Part shown: positions 32,762-43,089 of the stretch, piece by piece | Numbering within the stretch: position 1 is the first letter of the stretch | Layout: each line of letters begins with the position of its first letter | NCBI RefSeq assembly: GCF_004331175.1 | Contig: NZ_SJOD01000004.1 | Span: forward strand, 186,001 to 250,000 | Direction: 5' to 3' | From: Acinetobacter sp. ANC 4178 | GTDB lineage: Bacteria; Pseudomonadota; Gammaproteobacteria; Pseudomonadales; Moraxellaceae | DNA length: 64,000 nucleotides | Notes under the pieces: generated by a model | The model's database searches: none | Told to the model about the DNA's origin: nothing | The model's input: the letters and a program-made list of their open reading frames with translations, nothing else | Made by a program: the position numbers and the translations under genes

Positions 32762-33115
32762 TTAACGAATGAGTCCTTGGGGTTGCATAATAATGATCGC
32801 AGCCCCTATTAATACAATTGCCCCACCCAATACATCCCATCTTGATAGCATGACTTGGTCTACATATCGCAACCACATGAGTGCTGAAAAAATATAGATC
32901 CCACCATAAGCCGCATAAATACGTCCAGATGCCGCAGGATGTAAAGTCAACAACCATACAAAAATAGCTAAACTCAATGCTGTCGGTATCCACAACCAAT
33001 GTGAACGACCTTGATTCAAAATTAAATACGGAAAGTAGCAACCTAAAATTTCAGCAATAGCGGTCAATACAAATAAAAAGAAGGTTGTCAAAATTTTTAA
33101 AATTGGATAATCCAT
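32762..33115 (-). CDS. YnfA family (UPF0060) membrane protein
   Basis: A 117-residue protein with four membrane helices, of the small-multidrug-resistance-like YnfA group: [17 protein letters not shown] with the conserved Glu in helix 1, then [29 protein letters not shown] and [15 protein letters not shown]. Members have been tied to efflux of cationic dyes and drugs in Shigella; the natural substrate is unknown. The start [18 protein letters not shown] is about ten residues longer than in E. coli. Monocistronic. Confidence 0.9.
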   Translation of the reverse strand: MDYPILKILTTFFLFVLTAIAEILGCYFPYLILNQGRSHWLWIPTALSLAIFVWLLTLHPAASGRIYAAYGGIYIFSALMWLRYVDQVMLSRWDVLGGAIVLIGAAIIIMQPQGLIR

Positions 33116-33171
33116 AAATTTTTTCGCGATATCCGTCTATTTAAATAAACATGTTAAAAGCACAAGCAAAA

Positions 33172-33197
33172 AATAACCCGTGTTAACACGGGTTATT
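33172..33197 (-). terminator. Palindromic hairpin after clpA
   Basis: AATAACCCGTGTTAACACGG extends to a perfect 26-bp palindrome (33172-33197), 21 bp after the clpA stop. On the minus strand it is followed by TTTTTTG, so it is a likely terminator of the clpS-clpA transcript. Confidence 0.75.
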
Positions 33198-33218
33198 GAT
33201 GTTCAATACGGTTTGATC

Positions 33219-35495
33219 TTACGCAGGTTCAGCCGTTTGATCTTCAAAAACTTCAAGTTTTAAACCTACTGCTTCGCCATTTTCCATCTTGACAGAAACT
33301 GCAACGTTGCCGCCATGTTCTGCCAACTCACCAAACAAAATCATTTCAGCAAGTGGCTTTTTCAAATGTTCTTGAATTAATCTTTGCATTGGTCGAGCAC
33401 CCATCAAGCGGTCATAGCCATTCTCCGCCATCCATTCACGCGCACTCTGATCGACTTCAAGCATAACTTTCTTATCATCGAGTTGCGCTTGCAGCTCAGT
33501 CAAGAACTTATCAACGACACTTTCAATAACAGTCGTAGGAAGTGCTTTAAACTGAATTACACCATCAAGACGGTTACGGAATTCTGGAGAGAATGCGCGT
33601 TTCATTGCTTCCTGATTATCTCGACTATTGTCTTGCTCCATAAAACCAATGCTGATACGAGAAATGCTTTCTGCACCAATATTCGTGGTCAAAACCAAGA
33701 TCACATTGCGGAAATCAGATTTACGACCATTATTATCAGTTAACGAACCATGATCCATAATTTGTAATAACAAATTAAAGACATCTGGATGCGCTTTCTC
33801 AATTTCATCAAGTAACAATACACAGTGCGGATTCTTATGAATGGCATCGGTTAACAGGCCACCTTGGTCGAAACCAACATAACCAGGAGGCGCACCAATT
33901 AAACGTGAAACTGCATGACGTTCCATATATTCCGACATATCAAAACGAACCAGTTCAACGCCTAACAATTTCGCCAACTGTTTAGTAACTTCTGTTTTAC
34001 CGACTCCCGTAGGACCCGCAAATACAAAACTACCAACAGGTTTGTCTGGAGATTTTAAACCAGCGCGTGACAATTTAATGGCAGAAGACAATGCGTCAAT
34101 TGCTTCATCCTGACCAAACACCACACGTTTTAAATCACGTTCAAGATTTTCAAGTACCGTTTTATCATCTTTCGATACTGTTTTTGGTGGAATACGAGCA
34201 ATTTTCGAAACAATATCTTCAATATTTTCAACGGTAATCAAGCTTTCATCTTGTTCAGCTTTCAAACGACGCTGTGCACCTGCTTCATCAATTACATCAA
34301 TCGCTTTGTCTGGTAAGAAGCGATCATTGATAAACTTGGCAGAGAGCTCTACTGCCGAAACCAGTGCTTTATCGTCATATTTCACATGATGGAAATCTTC
34401 AAATTTAGATTTTAAACCACGTAAAATATCAATCGTTTCAGAAATTGATGGCTCATTGACATCAATTTTTTGGAAACGACGTGAAAGCGCATGATCTTTT
34501 TCAAACACTTGGCGGTATTCTTGGAATGTGGTTGAACCAATGCAACGCAACGATCCATTCGCTAAAGCAGGCTTGATTAAATTCGATGCGTCCATTGTGC
34601 TACCCATACTTGAGCCAGCACCAATAATCATATGAATTTCATCAATAAATAACACAGCTTCAGGTCTTTTCTTCAACGCATTCAACAATTGTTTTAAACG
34701 CTTTTCGAAATCTCCACGGTACTTAGTCCCAGCAACCAAGGCGCCAATATCTAGGCTAAACACTTCAGCATTTGCAAGTGGCTTTGGTGCCTTACCATTG
34801 ACAATAAGCCAAGCCAAACCTTCTGCAATCGAAGTTTTGCCCACACCTGGATCACCAACGAGTAATGGATTGTTTTTACGACGGCGGCATAAAATTTGTG
34901 CCGCACGCTCAATTTCTTTTTCACGACCAATCAGCGGATCGGTTTTGCCTTTTTGTGCCTCATGATTCAGGTTGGTCGTATAAAGCTCTAATGGACCAGC
35001 ATTGGCTGAAGATGCAGATTCCCCATCCAATTCCTCTGCTTCTTCTTCAACTTGCACTTCGTCTTTACGCGTACCATGCGACAAGTATTGCGTTAAAGTT
35101 AAACGATTAATTTGATGGCGTTTTAATAAATAAACTGCAAATGAATCCCGTTCAGAATACATTGCCACTAAAATATCTGCCCCTTCTACAGTCCGATCAC
35201 CACCACTCGATTGTACGTGGAAAATGGCACGTTGCAGAATACGATCAAAGCTTTCGGTTGGATGCGGTGCCTGATCGCTGTTTTCACCAAGTTTCGGAGT
35301 ATGTTGTTCTACGTATTCTTCTAATTCTTTCCGTAAGACGATGATATCTGCGCCGCATGCTTTTAATGCATTCACAGCAGAATCATTGTCTAGCAATGCC
35401 AATAATAAATGTTCAACTGTTAAGAACTCATGTCTCTTTTGACGAGCCATGCTTACAGCCAAACGTAATGATACTTCCAATTGACGACTGAGCAT
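33219..35495 (-). CDS. clpA: ATP-dependent Clp protease ATP-binding subunit ClpA
   Basis: A 758-residue AAA+ unfoldase. It has a Clp N domain (1-145), a first ATPase with Walker A GDPGVGKT and Walker B VLFIDEIHM, and a second with GPTGVGKTE and LLLDEIEKAHP. The SIGF tripeptide loop (ISIGFMEQD) is the ClpP-docking site. It feeds proteins to ClpP and takes N-degron cargo from ClpS, which is encoded 9 bp upstream. An acidic linker (EVQVEEEAEELDGESASSA) follows the N domain. Length agrees with the family. Confidence 0.96.
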   Translation of the reverse strand: MLSRQLEVSLRLAVSMARQKRHEFLTVEHLLLALLDNDSAVNALKACGADIIVLRKELEEYVEQHTPKLGENSDQAPHPTESFDRILQRAIFHVQSSGGDRTVEGADILVAMYSERDSFAVYLLKRHQINRLTLTQYLSHGTRKDEVQVEEEAEELDGESASSANAGPLELYTTNLNHEAQKGKTDPLIGREKEIERAAQILCRRRKNNPLLVGDPGVGKTSIAEGLAWLIVNGKAPKPLANAEVFSLDIGALVAGTKYRGDFEKRLKQLLNALKKRPEAVLFIDEIHMIIGAGSSMGSTMDASNLIKPALANGSLRCIGSTTFQEYRQVFEKDHALSRRFQKIDVNEPSISETIDILRGLKSKFEDFHHVKYDDKALVSAVELSAKFINDRFLPDKAIDVIDEAGAQRRLKAEQDESLITVENIEDIVSKIARIPPKTVSKDDKTVLENLERDLKRVVFGQDEAIDALSSAIKLSRAGLKSPDKPVGSFVFAGPTGVGKTEVTKQLAKLLGVELVRFDMSEYMERHAVSRLIGAPPGYVGFDQGGLLTDAIHKNPHCVLLLDEIEKAHPDVFNLLLQIMDHGSLTDNNGRKSDFRNVILVLTTNIGAESISRISIGFMEQDNSRDNQEAMKRAFSPEFRNRLDGVIQFKALPTTVIESVVDKFLTELQAQLDDKKVMLEVDQSAREWMAENGYDRLMGARPMQRLIQEHLKKPLAEMILFGELAEHGGNVAVSVKMENGEAVGLKLEVFEDQTAEPA

Positions 35496-35504
35496 GTAAC
35501 CCCC

Positions 35505-35918
35505 TTAATCTTTTGGCTCAATCTGACAAAGTAGTGGATGACCTTGAGATCGAGCGTAATTATTGACTTGGTTCGCTTTGGTTTCCGCGATGTCTCTTGG
35601 ATATACGCCTGCAACACCTTTACCTTCGTAATGTACTGTTAACATTACTTGAGTGGCTTGGTCAAGATTCATTGCAAAGTATTGTTGTAAAATTTCAATT
35701 ACAAAGTCCATTGGGGTGTAATCATCGTTCATTAAAACGACAGCATACAAAGGTGGACGCTTTAATTCGGGTGGTGCAGTTTGTACAGCAACATCCCCAT
35801 GCTCATCGTGCTGAGGCTCATCCACTAAACGAGGATTAAAATGCCAGTCCACTAAACCTGACTGATAAAAACTACTTTTAATGTCGTTTAGACAAATTTG
35901 GCGTTTCGAATTTCGCAT
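35505..35918 (-). CDS. clpS: ATP-dependent Clp protease adaptor ClpS
   Basis: A 137-residue adaptor. The core [24 protein letters not shown] with the Asn-Asp-Asp N-degron pocket and [29 protein letters not shown] is standard. The N-terminal about 55 residues are longer than in E. coli ClpS (106 residues) and include [26 protein letters not shown] shorter start is possible, but no internal Met lies before the core, so the long form is kept. It delivers N-degron substrates to ClpA, encoded next. Confidence 0.93.
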   Translation of the reverse strand: MRNSKRQICLNDIKSSFYQSGLVDWHFNPRLVDEPQHDEHGDVAVQTAPPELKRPPLYAVVLMNDDYTPMDFVIEILQQYFAMNLDQATQVMLTVHYEGKGVAGVYPRDIAETKANQVNNYARSQGHPLLCQIEPKD

Positions 35919-35932
35919 AAGATAAATTACAA

Positions 35933-36691
35933 CTATTGGGCATTCGCTTCAGCTTGAGGAATTTCAGAGATACTGGCAGATGGTGATTCTACTGCATTCC
36001 CTTTCGCCCAACTAAAGCGTTTAATTACAGGTGTATTCGTTCCAGTTAAACGAACTTCTACAAATTGTGGGGTAAAACCTTTAGGCATTGTCCAACGCCC
36101 AGTCAAACGCTCGTATTCATCAAAGTTAAAGTTTTTATCTTCCATTGGAACAACCAAAACTTCAGTACCTTGAATGAGACGTAACTCTACTTCCCCAGAA
36201 GTATTACCTTTACTTGGGCTAACTTGCACTAAATCTAATTGATATTCAAAAGCATTTTCAGGTAAAGGCTTAATACTTAAATTCTGTACAGTTAAGCTTA
36301 AACCACCGCGTTGGCGTAAAACCTCACGATAAAGTGCACTCAGACTACGCGCCTGAGTTTCACTGTCTTTCGCTTGATTTAATGCTGTAAATAAATCATT
36401 TGAATTACTTACCGCGACATCACGCTCTTGTACTGCGGTATTCATGCTTTTATTTAAGCCTTCAAGCGTTTGTTTTTGCTTTTGTACAACTTCAACCAGT
36501 TGTTCGGCATCTGCATCATAACCAACCACTGTTAAACCCTGCCGATGCCCCACCGAATAGCCAATAAAACCACTTCCGAGCACCAAAACGGCGGCACCAA
36601 TCACTAGCGGCAAATTGGTTTCAAGAAAAGGCTTTTTGACAGGTTCATTCGATTGTGACGTAGTGTTCGAGTCAGTGTTCTGCATCGTCAT
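35933..36691 (-). CDS. Membrane-anchored protein, DUF6776-like
   Basis: A 252-residue protein with a Ser/Asn-rich cytoplasmic tail, one membrane helix ([22 protein letters not shown], about 29-50), a coiled coil ([33 protein letters not shown]), and a periplasmic beta-rich domain ([27 protein letters not shown]). The ending matches DUF6776-type proteins near clpS/clpA or argC in related bacteria. The role is unknown. It lies in the clp direction, 14 bp before clpS, so it may be cotranscribed. Confidence 0.8.
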   Translation of the reverse strand: MTMQNTDSNTTSQSNEPVKKPFLETNLPLVIGAAVLVLGSGFIGYSVGHRQGLTVVGYDADAEQLVEVVQKQKQTLEGLNKSMNTAVQERDVAVSNSNDLFTALNQAKDSETQARSLSALYREVLRQRGGLSLTVQNLSIKPLPENAFEYQLDLVQVSPSKGNTSGEVELRLIQGTEVLVVPMEDKNFNFDEYERLTGRWTMPKGFTPQFVEVRLTGTNTPVIKRFSWAKGNAVESPSASISEIPQAEANAQ

Positions 36692-36713
36692 CTCTTATTT
36701 TGAATTATTCAAA

Positions 36714-36745
36714 ACACACATTTAAATCTAAATTTAAATGTGTGT
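36714..36745 (-). terminator. Hairpin after argC
   Basis: ACACACATTTAAAT-CTAA-ATTTAAATGTGTGT, a perfect 14-bp stem 18 bp after the argC stop, followed by TTTTG on the minus strand. Confidence 0.6.
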
Positions 36746-36763
36746 GAAGGTATTTAATAAGTT

Positions 36764-37813
36764 TTATGGTAATAAACCAATGCCTTCTAGACCTGCTGTT
36801 TCATCAAAACCGAACATTAAGTTCATATTTTGAACAGCTTGACCAGCAGCACCTTTTACCAAGTTATCTTGTGCAACCAAAACCACCAATTTCTGAGGTT
36901 GTGGCTTATACAGAGCAATACGCAATTGATTCGCCCCACGTACAGAACGCGTTTCAGGTGAACTGTTTTCAGGCATTACATCAACAAAACTTTCGTTTGC
37001 ATAGAATTGTTCATACCATGTTTGTAAATCAACAGCAGCACCTGCTTCCGTCAAATCCACATAAATGGTGCTAAGCATGCCACGAATCATAGGTACCAAA
37101 TGCGGAACAAACAAAATTTGATCAAAAACACCTATTTGACCTGAAATATTTTCTAAGGCTTCTACAATTTCAGGATGGTGACGATGTCCTGCTACACCAT
37201 AAGCCTTGAAGTTATCGGCATTTTCAGTGTAAATCATGCCCATGCTGGCTTTACGCCCTGCACCAGAAACACCTGATTTCGCATCAATAATAATGCTCTC
37301 AGGTTTAACCAATGTGTCGCTATGCTTAAATAATGGCGCTAAACCCAGTTGCACCGTTGTTGGATAACAACCAGGGTTACCAATCACATTTGCCTGCTTA
37401 ATTTTGTCACGGTTTAGTTCTGATAAACCATAGACCGAATCTTTAAGTAGCTCAGGGCAAGCATGTTGCATGCCATACCATTTTTCAAATTGCACCAAAT
37501 TTTGCAAACGAAAGTCAGCGGCTAAATCAATCACTTTAGTATTTGCTGCAACGAGTTCTTCCGCATGTTTCATCGCTACGCCATGCGGTGTCGCAAAAAA
37601 CACCACATCACACTCTTTTAATTGTTCGATATTTAAATCTGAATATTTGAGGTCTGTATGACCGCGTAAGCTCGGGAACATATCATCGACGCGGCGGCCA
37701 TTTTCGGTACGTGATGTCAGTACATTGACTTGTACATTTGGATGTCGAAGCAATAGGCGCAATAATTCAACACCTGTATAACCTGTTCCACCAACAATAC
37801 CTACTGAAATCAC
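36764..37813 (-). CDS. argC: N-acetyl-gamma-glutamyl-phosphate reductase
   Basis: A 349-residue NADPH enzyme, third step of arginine synthesis. It has a Rossmann start [20 protein letters not shown], the active-site Cys in [14 protein letters not shown] (about residue 156), and the GHRHHPEI block. The final [15 protein letters not shown] is typical of the long type-1 form. Monocistronic, ended by a hairpin. Cytoplasmic tetramer. Confidence 0.96.
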   Translation of the reverse strand: MISVGIVGGTGYTGVELLRLLLRHPNVQVNVLTSRTENGRRVDDMFPSLRGHTDLKYSDLNIEQLKECDVVFFATPHGVAMKHAEELVAANTKVIDLAADFRLQNLVQFEKWYGMQHACPELLKDSVYGLSELNRDKIKQANVIGNPGCYPTTVQLGLAPLFKHSDTLVKPESIIIDAKSGVSGAGRKASMGMIYTENADNFKAYGVAGHRHHPEIVEALENISGQIGVFDQILFVPHLVPMIRGMLSTIYVDLTEAGAAVDLQTWYEQFYANESFVDVMPENSSPETRSVRGANQLRIALYKPQPQKLVVLVAQDNLVKGAAGQAVQNMNLMFGFDETAGLEGIGLLP

Positions 37814-37926
37814 GCGCTTTACCCCTATTCAAAAGCAGCCATTTTGTAACTGCGTAGTATGACAGGAAGTTAGGGCTTTCTAAACTGTTTTACTTGGATT
37901 TTATATGTTTTAGTATTGTTAAAGCT

Positions 37927-39102
37927 TTAATTCAATGCAGTAGAAATCATATTTGAACTATCTAAACCGATACAATTCCGTCCAGATCGCTTGGCGGAAT
38001 ACAGTAATTGATCTGCAACACCTATCGCGCGAACAAAATCTTGCTCAATGATCTGCGCCAAACCAAAACTGGCAGTCACTGATATTTTGCTGACTGATAA
38101 CTGACTCCCTTCTATACTGACGCGAATACGTTCAGCAATTGCGTAAGCCTGATATTGATCTTGTACTTGTAGAAGCAGAATAAATTCTTCGCCGCCAAAA
38201 CGCCCAACTAAATCTTGATCGGGAACATTTCCTCGAATAATTTCTCCAACCTGTTGCAAAATACAATCACCAATCAAATGCCCATATTGATCATTAATCT
38301 GCTTAAAATGATCAATATCACACATGAGCAAAAAATAGGATTGTTCTGGTATACGTGAGAGTATTAACTTTGCCCGTTCATAAAAACCGCGTCGGTTTAA
38401 CAAATGGGTCAAGGGGTCTTTTAAGCGCTCATCATTCAACTTATGAATAATATCTCGCACCAAGGTTCCCAATAAAATAATCGCAAACCACATACTAAAA
38501 AAGATACTTGCGGCAAGCATAATTAACCACCAAACGGAGGTGACTAGCACATCTGCTTCAATATTACTTAAAAAAAGATAAATAATTAAGCTACGCGTAA
38601 AGGTATAAATCACAATGAATAAATAAGAAAAATCTACAATCTTATTGAAGATATCCACATCTTGATAATGCCGAAATATCGAGAATAAAACCAACGACTC
38701 GACTGTTGCGATAGCAAAATTAAGAATCAACATCCTGATCCATAATTGATTGTCTACATAGGAAAAATAGCTCAATAACAATAGTGCTATCGCAATTAAA
38801 CCAAAGCACCAAAACGAGTGCGCGTGCGCTTTTTTCCTTAAAGCCATTGCATAGGCACTTGCCCAAGCACCAAACAAATACAGACCACCCAATACTGGAG
38901 AATACAGCGCCAACTCAGTGTTAGACATAAAGCTTTGTGCTGCCACTGAAAAAGAAGGCACGATATAACCTAGACCTAGCCAAAATAAGTATTTTGGAGC
39001 CTGATAAAAATAATGGCATATTAAAAACAAGCTTCCCATTAAGATCAGGCAAGCTGGAACAATTAATATAAAATAATGGGTATCTGTAAAATTCACGCCC
39101 AA
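37927..39102 (-). CDS. Membrane-bound GGDEF diguanylate cyclase
   Basis: A 391-residue protein. The first 220 residues hold about seven membrane helices (e.g. YFILIVPACLILMGSLFLICHYF). The GGDEF domain starts at LTHLLNRRGFYERAKL; its active loop is RFGGEEFILLLQ and so should make c-di-GMP. The inhibitory I-site RxxD, five residues before, reads PDQD and lacks the arginine, so product inhibition is probably absent. The sensory N-terminal domain is of an unnamed 7TM type. Monocistronic. Confidence 0.9.
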   Translation of the reverse strand: MGVNFTDTHYFILIVPACLILMGSLFLICHYFYQAPKYLFWLGLGYIVPSFSVAAQSFMSNTELALYSPVLGGLYLFGAWASAYAMALRKKAHAHSFWCFGLIAIALLLLSYFSYVDNQLWIRMLILNFAIATVESLVLFSIFRHYQDVDIFNKIVDFSYLFIVIYTFTRSLIIYLFLSNIEADVLVTSVWWLIMLAASIFFSMWFAIILLGTLVRDIIHKLNDERLKDPLTHLLNRRGFYERAKLILSRIPEQSYFLLMCDIDHFKQINDQYGHLIGDCILQQVGEIIRGNVPDQDLVGRFGGEEFILLLQVQDQYQAYAIAERIRVSIEGSQLSVSKISVTASFGLAQIIEQDFVRAIGVADQLLYSAKRSGRNCIGLDSSNMISTALN

Positions 39103-39193
39103 TACTAAAAGTCTGTACTAAAAGTAATCGCAGTGTAGATGATTTATTTACGCATTCAAACTTAAATCCATCACATCATGAAGTTTAGCTATT

Positions 39194-39877
39194 TCAAGAA
39201 GAGAACCACCAAAAGGGTAATGCTGTGTTCTTTAATGTATGGCGATGCTGTTTAAAGTTTGGATCATGCTCAGCAACTTTTCCCCAAAAATAAGCACTAT
39301 GATCAAAGTAAACCGTATGTGCCAATTCATGCACACACACATAGCGCGTAATTTCCCGAGGAAACAACACTAAACCACTATTCAACATAATGTCATGCTT
39401 CGCACTACAACTGCCCCAACGAGTTTTTGCTTGTCGAATACTACATTGCATATATTGTAACCCCGTCTCGTGACTTACTTGTGTCAGATAATGAGGTAAA
39501 TGCTGCTTAGCATGGGCAATCACAAACGCTTTGAGATATTGTTCGGGCTGTCGATCACTCACACAAAGCTGATGATTTTGTTCATCCAAAATAAAAGATT
39601 GCTTTTGTGTTTTATAAATAACGTGTAAAGGTTGTTTTAGATTAAACAGATTTAATTGTATCGGTAAGCTTTGATCAAGCTGTCCCATTTTATCTTGTTG
39701 TTTCTGCCAAGTCTCAATCATCCATTGTTCAGACTGTTGTAAAAAAGCCTGTATTTGTTTTTTTGTACAAAACTTCGGAACTGTTAAGCGAATTTGAGTT
39801 GGCTCCACACGTAAACGTAACCGCGTTGCACGAGCATGATGAGTGATTTGGATTTCAGGTACGTCTGCTAAGGTCAT
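39194..39877 (-). CDS. YgjP-like zinc metallopeptidase (M48/WLM-type)
   Basis: A 227-residue protein of the YgjP/DUF45 group. The zinc site is HELAHTVYFDHSAYFWGKVAEHDP: HELAH supplies two His ligands and the Glu base, and the His in DHS is a third ligand. The preceding block RWGSCSAKHDIMLNSGLVLFPREI is a family mark. The N-terminal half is the usual beta-rich region. The substrate is unknown; relatives are linked to SprT-like proteases. It is 316 bp from rpiA and separated by a structured repeat. Confidence 0.88.
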   Translation of the reverse strand: MTLADVPEIQITHHARATRLRLRVEPTQIRLTVPKFCTKKQIQAFLQQSEQWMIETWQKQQDKMGQLDQSLPIQLNLFNLKQPLHVIYKTQKQSFILDEQNHQLCVSDRQPEQYLKAFVIAHAKQHLPHYLTQVSHETGLQYMQCSIRQAKTRWGSCSAKHDIMLNSGLVLFPREITRYVCVHELAHTVYFDHSAYFWGKVAEHDPNFKQHRHTLKNTALPFWWFSS

Positions 39878-39902
39878 TAATATTATTCTTTTATTTAATC
39901 AT

Positions 39903-40020
39903 CCTCCCCAGCCCTCCTTTTTGAAAGGAGGGAGAAAACGAATGAGTAATCATTTTACTCATTAGTTTTCTTGCACAAATTTTAAAGCAGTGCTTTAAGA
40001 TTTGCTCAGAGTTTGGGGAG
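39903..40020. repeat. Three-hairpin intergenic element with closing stem
   Basis: An outer stem, CTCCCCA (39904-39910) with TGGGGAG (40014-40020), encloses three hairpins: CCCTCCTTT-TTG-AAAGGAGGG (39912-39932); AGAAAACGAATGAGTAA with its complement at 39954-39971, one mismatch; and an AAATTTTAAAGCA-type stem (39973-40005). The whole fills the ygjP-rpiA spacer. It looks like a REP-like or miniature element or a folded RNA, not a simple terminator. Confidence 0.6.
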
Positions 40021-40028
40021 ATTTAAAA

Positions 40029-40712
40029 TTAAACCGCAGTACGTTCTTCAATACCGTTGTCTGTTGCAACGATAGCAATATCTGCTTTATTCAACGCAAA
40101 AATACCGTTACATACCACACCTGGAATGTTATTGATGGTTTTTTCAAGTTCAAGTGCATTCAGAATATTTAAGTTATAAACATCTAAAATCACATTGCCA
40201 TTATCTGTCACTACACCTTCACGGTAAACTGGGTCACCGCCCAAGCTCACGATTTTACGTGCCACAGCAGAACGCGCCATAGGAATCACTTCTACAGGTA
40301 ATGGGAACTCACGACCCAATTGTTCAACCCATTTTGAATCATCAACAATACACACAAATTTCTTCGCAATTGATGCCACAATCTTTTCACGAGTTAAAGC
40401 AGCACCGCCGCCTTTAATCATATGCATATGACGGTCAATTTCGTCAGCACCATCAACATAAGCGTCTAAACCACCCACATGGTTCATATCAACCACTTCA
40501 ATGCCAAGTTTCTTTAAACGCTCTGCCGTTGCTTCTGAACTCGCAACAGCCGCTTCAAGTTGAAGTTCTGGCAATAAATCAATTAGAAAATTAACGGTAC
40601 TGCCTGTACCCACTCCTAAAATGCCGCCTTTTGGTAAGTGTTTTAAAGCGGCTTTCGCTGCTGCTTGTTTTTTCTCATCTTGGGTTGCATATAGACTCAT
40701 GACATCACTCAA
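40029..40712 (-). CDS. rpiA: Ribose-5-phosphate isomerase A
   Basis: A 227-residue pentose-phosphate enzyme interconverting ribose 5-phosphate and ribulose 5-phosphate. Family motifs are [41 protein letters not shown] (catalytic acid and base region) and [11 protein letters not shown]. Divergent from ilvA, 93 bp away. Cytoplasmic dimer. Confidence 0.96.
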   Translation of the reverse strand: MSDVMSLYATQDEKKQAAAKAALKHLPKGGILGVGTGSTVNFLIDLLPELQLEAAVASSEATAERLKKLGIEVVDMNHVGGLDAYVDGADEIDRHMHMIKGGGAALTREKIVASIAKKFVCIVDDSKWVEQLGREFPLPVEVIPMARSAVARKIVSLGGDPVYREGVVTDNGNVILDVYNLNILNALELEKTINNIPGVVCNGIFALNKADIAIVATDNGIEERTAV

Positions 40713-40805
40713 CTTTTTTTCACGTTTTGCGCAATTTTAAAACGCAAATGTGCAGGGGTTTGTTACAATAAACGCCTATTTTAAACTGTTAGATGGAAAA
40801 TTAAC

Positions 40806-42344
40806 ATGCTGTCTCGTTTGGTTCGACAAATTTTACAAGCAACGGTATACGACGTTGCAATCGAAACCCCACTCGAAGCAGCGCCACGAATTAGTGAAAA
40901 GCTAAACAACAACATTCGCTTTAAACGCGAAGACTTACAACCTGTCTTTTCTTTCAAACTACGCGGTGCCTATAACCGTATTAGTCAATTGCCGAAATCT
41001 CAGTTGGAACGTGGCGTTATTACTGCTTCAGCAGGTAACCATGCTCAAGGCGTGGCTTTATCTGGTCAAAAGTTAGGTATTCACGCCATTATTGTTATGC
41101 CAAAGACCACGCCTGATATTAAGGTGCAAGCCGTAAAACGTTTAGGCGGTGATGTTGTTCTTCATGGTGACTCATTTGATGTTGCCAATAAATATGCGAT
41201 TCAACGTGCCAAAGATGAAGGCATGACCTTTATTCCCCCTTATGACGATGAATTGGTCATGGCGGGTCAAGGTACGATTGCCAATGAAATTTTACGTCAA
41301 TGGCGTGATGTGGAATATGTATTTGTCGCTGTTGGCGGTGGCGGCTTAATCGCAGGTATCGCAGCATATTTAGGCGATGTTGCACCGCATGTCAAAATTA
41401 TCCCTGTTGAATATGACGAATCAGCTTGTTTAAAAGCGGCATTTGAAGCCAATGAACGTGTGATTCTCCCTCAAGTTGGTCTATTTGCCGATGGTACAGC
41501 CGTCGCACAAATTGGTGAAAAACCATTTGAAGTACTACAACTGCAAAAATCAGATAACTCTGGGCCTATTGTTGAGCGTGAAGTCGTTCTGGTGAATACG
41601 GATGAAATCTGTGCAGCCATTAAAGATACTTATGACGAATGTCGTAGCATTGTCGAACCTTCTGGTGCAATGGCTTTAGCAGGTATTAAAAAATACGTTG
41701 AAGAGCACAATATTCACAGTAAAAACATGGTGTCCATTGTTTGCGGTGCAAACATGAACTTTGACCGTTTACGCTATATCGCAGAACGTACAGAACTCGG
41801 TGAACACAAAGAAGCGATTTTTGCGGTAACTATTCCAGAAGAAAAAGGTTCTTTCCTCAAATTCTGTCGTGCACTACAAGGTCGTAACATCACCGAGTTT
41901 AACTATCGTGCAAGCAATGCATCTGCCGCACAAGTTTTTGTAGGCATTAGCCTAAAAAGTGGGGAAAAAGAACGCCACGACATTCATGAGTTACTGAAAA
42001 CTCAATATGATGTCGATGATCTTTCTGATGATGAAGTTGCAAAACTACACATTCGTTACTTGGTCGGTGGTCATGCAGACTTAGAAAATGAACGTTTATT
42101 CCGCGTAGAATTTCCAGAGCGTCCGGGCGCATTGCTCACTTTCCTTGAGCGTTTAGGTCCAACCCATAACATTACCCTCTTCCACTACCGTAACCACGGC
42201 GCTGCCGAAGGTCGTGTTTTGGTCGGTTTAGAAGCCAGCGATGCCAAACAAAATCCAGATGGATTGATTGAAACACTGGAAAGTATTACTTATCCATACG
42301 TGGAAATTACCAACAATCTTGGTTACCAACGCTTCTTAAAATAA
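40806..42344 (+). CDS. ilvA: Threonine ammonia-lyase, biosynthetic
   Basis: A 512-residue PLP enzyme, first step of isoleucine synthesis (threonine to 2-oxobutanoate). The PLP lysine is in VFSFKLRGAYNRI. The phosphate-binding glycine loop is VAVGGGGLIAGIA. The C-terminal about 180 residues carry two ACT-like regulatory repeats (FAVTIPEEKGSFLKFCRALQGRNITEFNYR and FRVEFPERPGALLTFLERLGPTHNITLFHYR), the site of isoleucine feedback. Biosynthetic, not catabolic TdcB, by this length. Confidence 0.96.
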   Translation: MLSRLVRQILQATVYDVAIETPLEAAPRISEKLNNNIRFKREDLQPVFSFKLRGAYNRISQLPKSQLERGVITASAGNHAQGVALSGQKLGIHAIIVMPKTTPDIKVQAVKRLGGDVVLHGDSFDVANKYAIQRAKDEGMTFIPPYDDELVMAGQGTIANEILRQWRDVEYVFVAVGGGGLIAGIAAYLGDVAPHVKIIPVEYDESACLKAAFEANERVILPQVGLFADGTAVAQIGEKPFEVLQLQKSDNSGPIVEREVVLVNTDEICAAIKDTYDECRSIVEPSGAMALAGIKKYVEEHNIHSKNMVSIVCGANMNFDRLRYIAERTELGEHKEAIFAVTIPEEKGSFLKFCRALQGRNITEFNYRASNASAAQVFVGISLKSGEKERHDIHELLKTQYDVDDLSDDEVAKLHIRYLVGGHADLENERLFRVEFPERPGALLTFLERLGPTHNITLFHYRNHGAAEGRVLVGLEASDAKQNPDGLIETLESITYPYVEITNNLGYQRFLK

Positions 42345-42360
42345 TCAATTGAATTCACGC

Positions 42361-42385
42361 AAACAGAGTCTTTATGACTCTGTTT
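42361..42385 (+). terminator. Terminator between ilvA and the 42391 gene
   Basis: AAACAGAGTC-TTTAT-GACTCTGTTT, a perfect 10-bp stem between convergent genes. It may serve both directions. Confidence 0.8.
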
Positions 42386-42390
42386 GTGAT

Positions 42391-42933
42391 TTAAATAGAC
42401 CACGACATTTCTGAAGGTTGATACTTTTCTACTTTTAAATCTGTCTCATCAAATTGTTGATTAAATAACTCACAAAATTCCTTTATTTTTTTCGACTGAT
42501 TCGGCACAGCAAGCCAATAATGCTCTTTTCCCCAAAGCAACAATAATGCGAAATTCTGAGATTTCAGAAACCCATAAATTTCATCTAAGATGATTTCTAA
42601 AATTTGATCCTGTACCCGATAAAAACGACCTATCGCATGCTCAAATTGCTCATAGTGTTTTAAAATTGGATCTGCACGTGATTGTATTTGTGCTTGCACC
42701 ATTTCAATTTCAGTGGTCATGTGCTGAAAAAAAGGATGCTCTGCCAGTCCATTTTCCAAATATTGATGCATGTTCAACGCAATTAAATATTCAAAAGTTT
42801 GCTCATTTTCCCGAGTATTTAACCACGTTAAAAGGTACTCTGCTTTTGCACGATGCTTTTTTTTAGGTAATGGCTTCTGTTTCAGCTCAGGGAACCATTT
42901 TCTTAACTGCTTATAAATTTTCTTCTCGTTCAT
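42391..42933 (-). CDS. Hypothetical protein
   Basis: A 180-residue soluble, largely helical protein, basic at the N-terminus (IYKQLRKWFPELKQKPLPKKKHRAKAEYLL) and acidic towards the end. No signal peptide, no membrane helix. The region FALLLLWGKEHYWLAVPNQSKKIKEFCELF could be a beta-alpha unit. I recognise no family. Convergent with ilvA, it shares a terminator with it, and is divergent from ktrA. Confidence 0.6.
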   Translation of the reverse strand: MNEKKIYKQLRKWFPELKQKPLPKKKHRAKAEYLLTWLNTRENEQTFEYLIALNMHQYLENGLAEHPFFQHMTTEIEMVQAQIQSRADPILKHYEQFEHAIGRFYRVQDQILEIILDEIYGFLKSQNFALLLLWGKEHYWLAVPNQSKKIKEFCELFNQQFDETDLKVEKYQPSEMSWSI

Positions 42934-43089
42934 ATTAAAATCCTAATTATTTGATTCATTTTGCTTGCACTACTAAATGTACAGTCAATACAGCAAAACT
43001 TCATTTCAAGCATCAATTAAGGCTATGATTAGACATTATGAAATTTAAATGTGTAAATAATAATACACCCAACAAGATAAGGACCTAAC

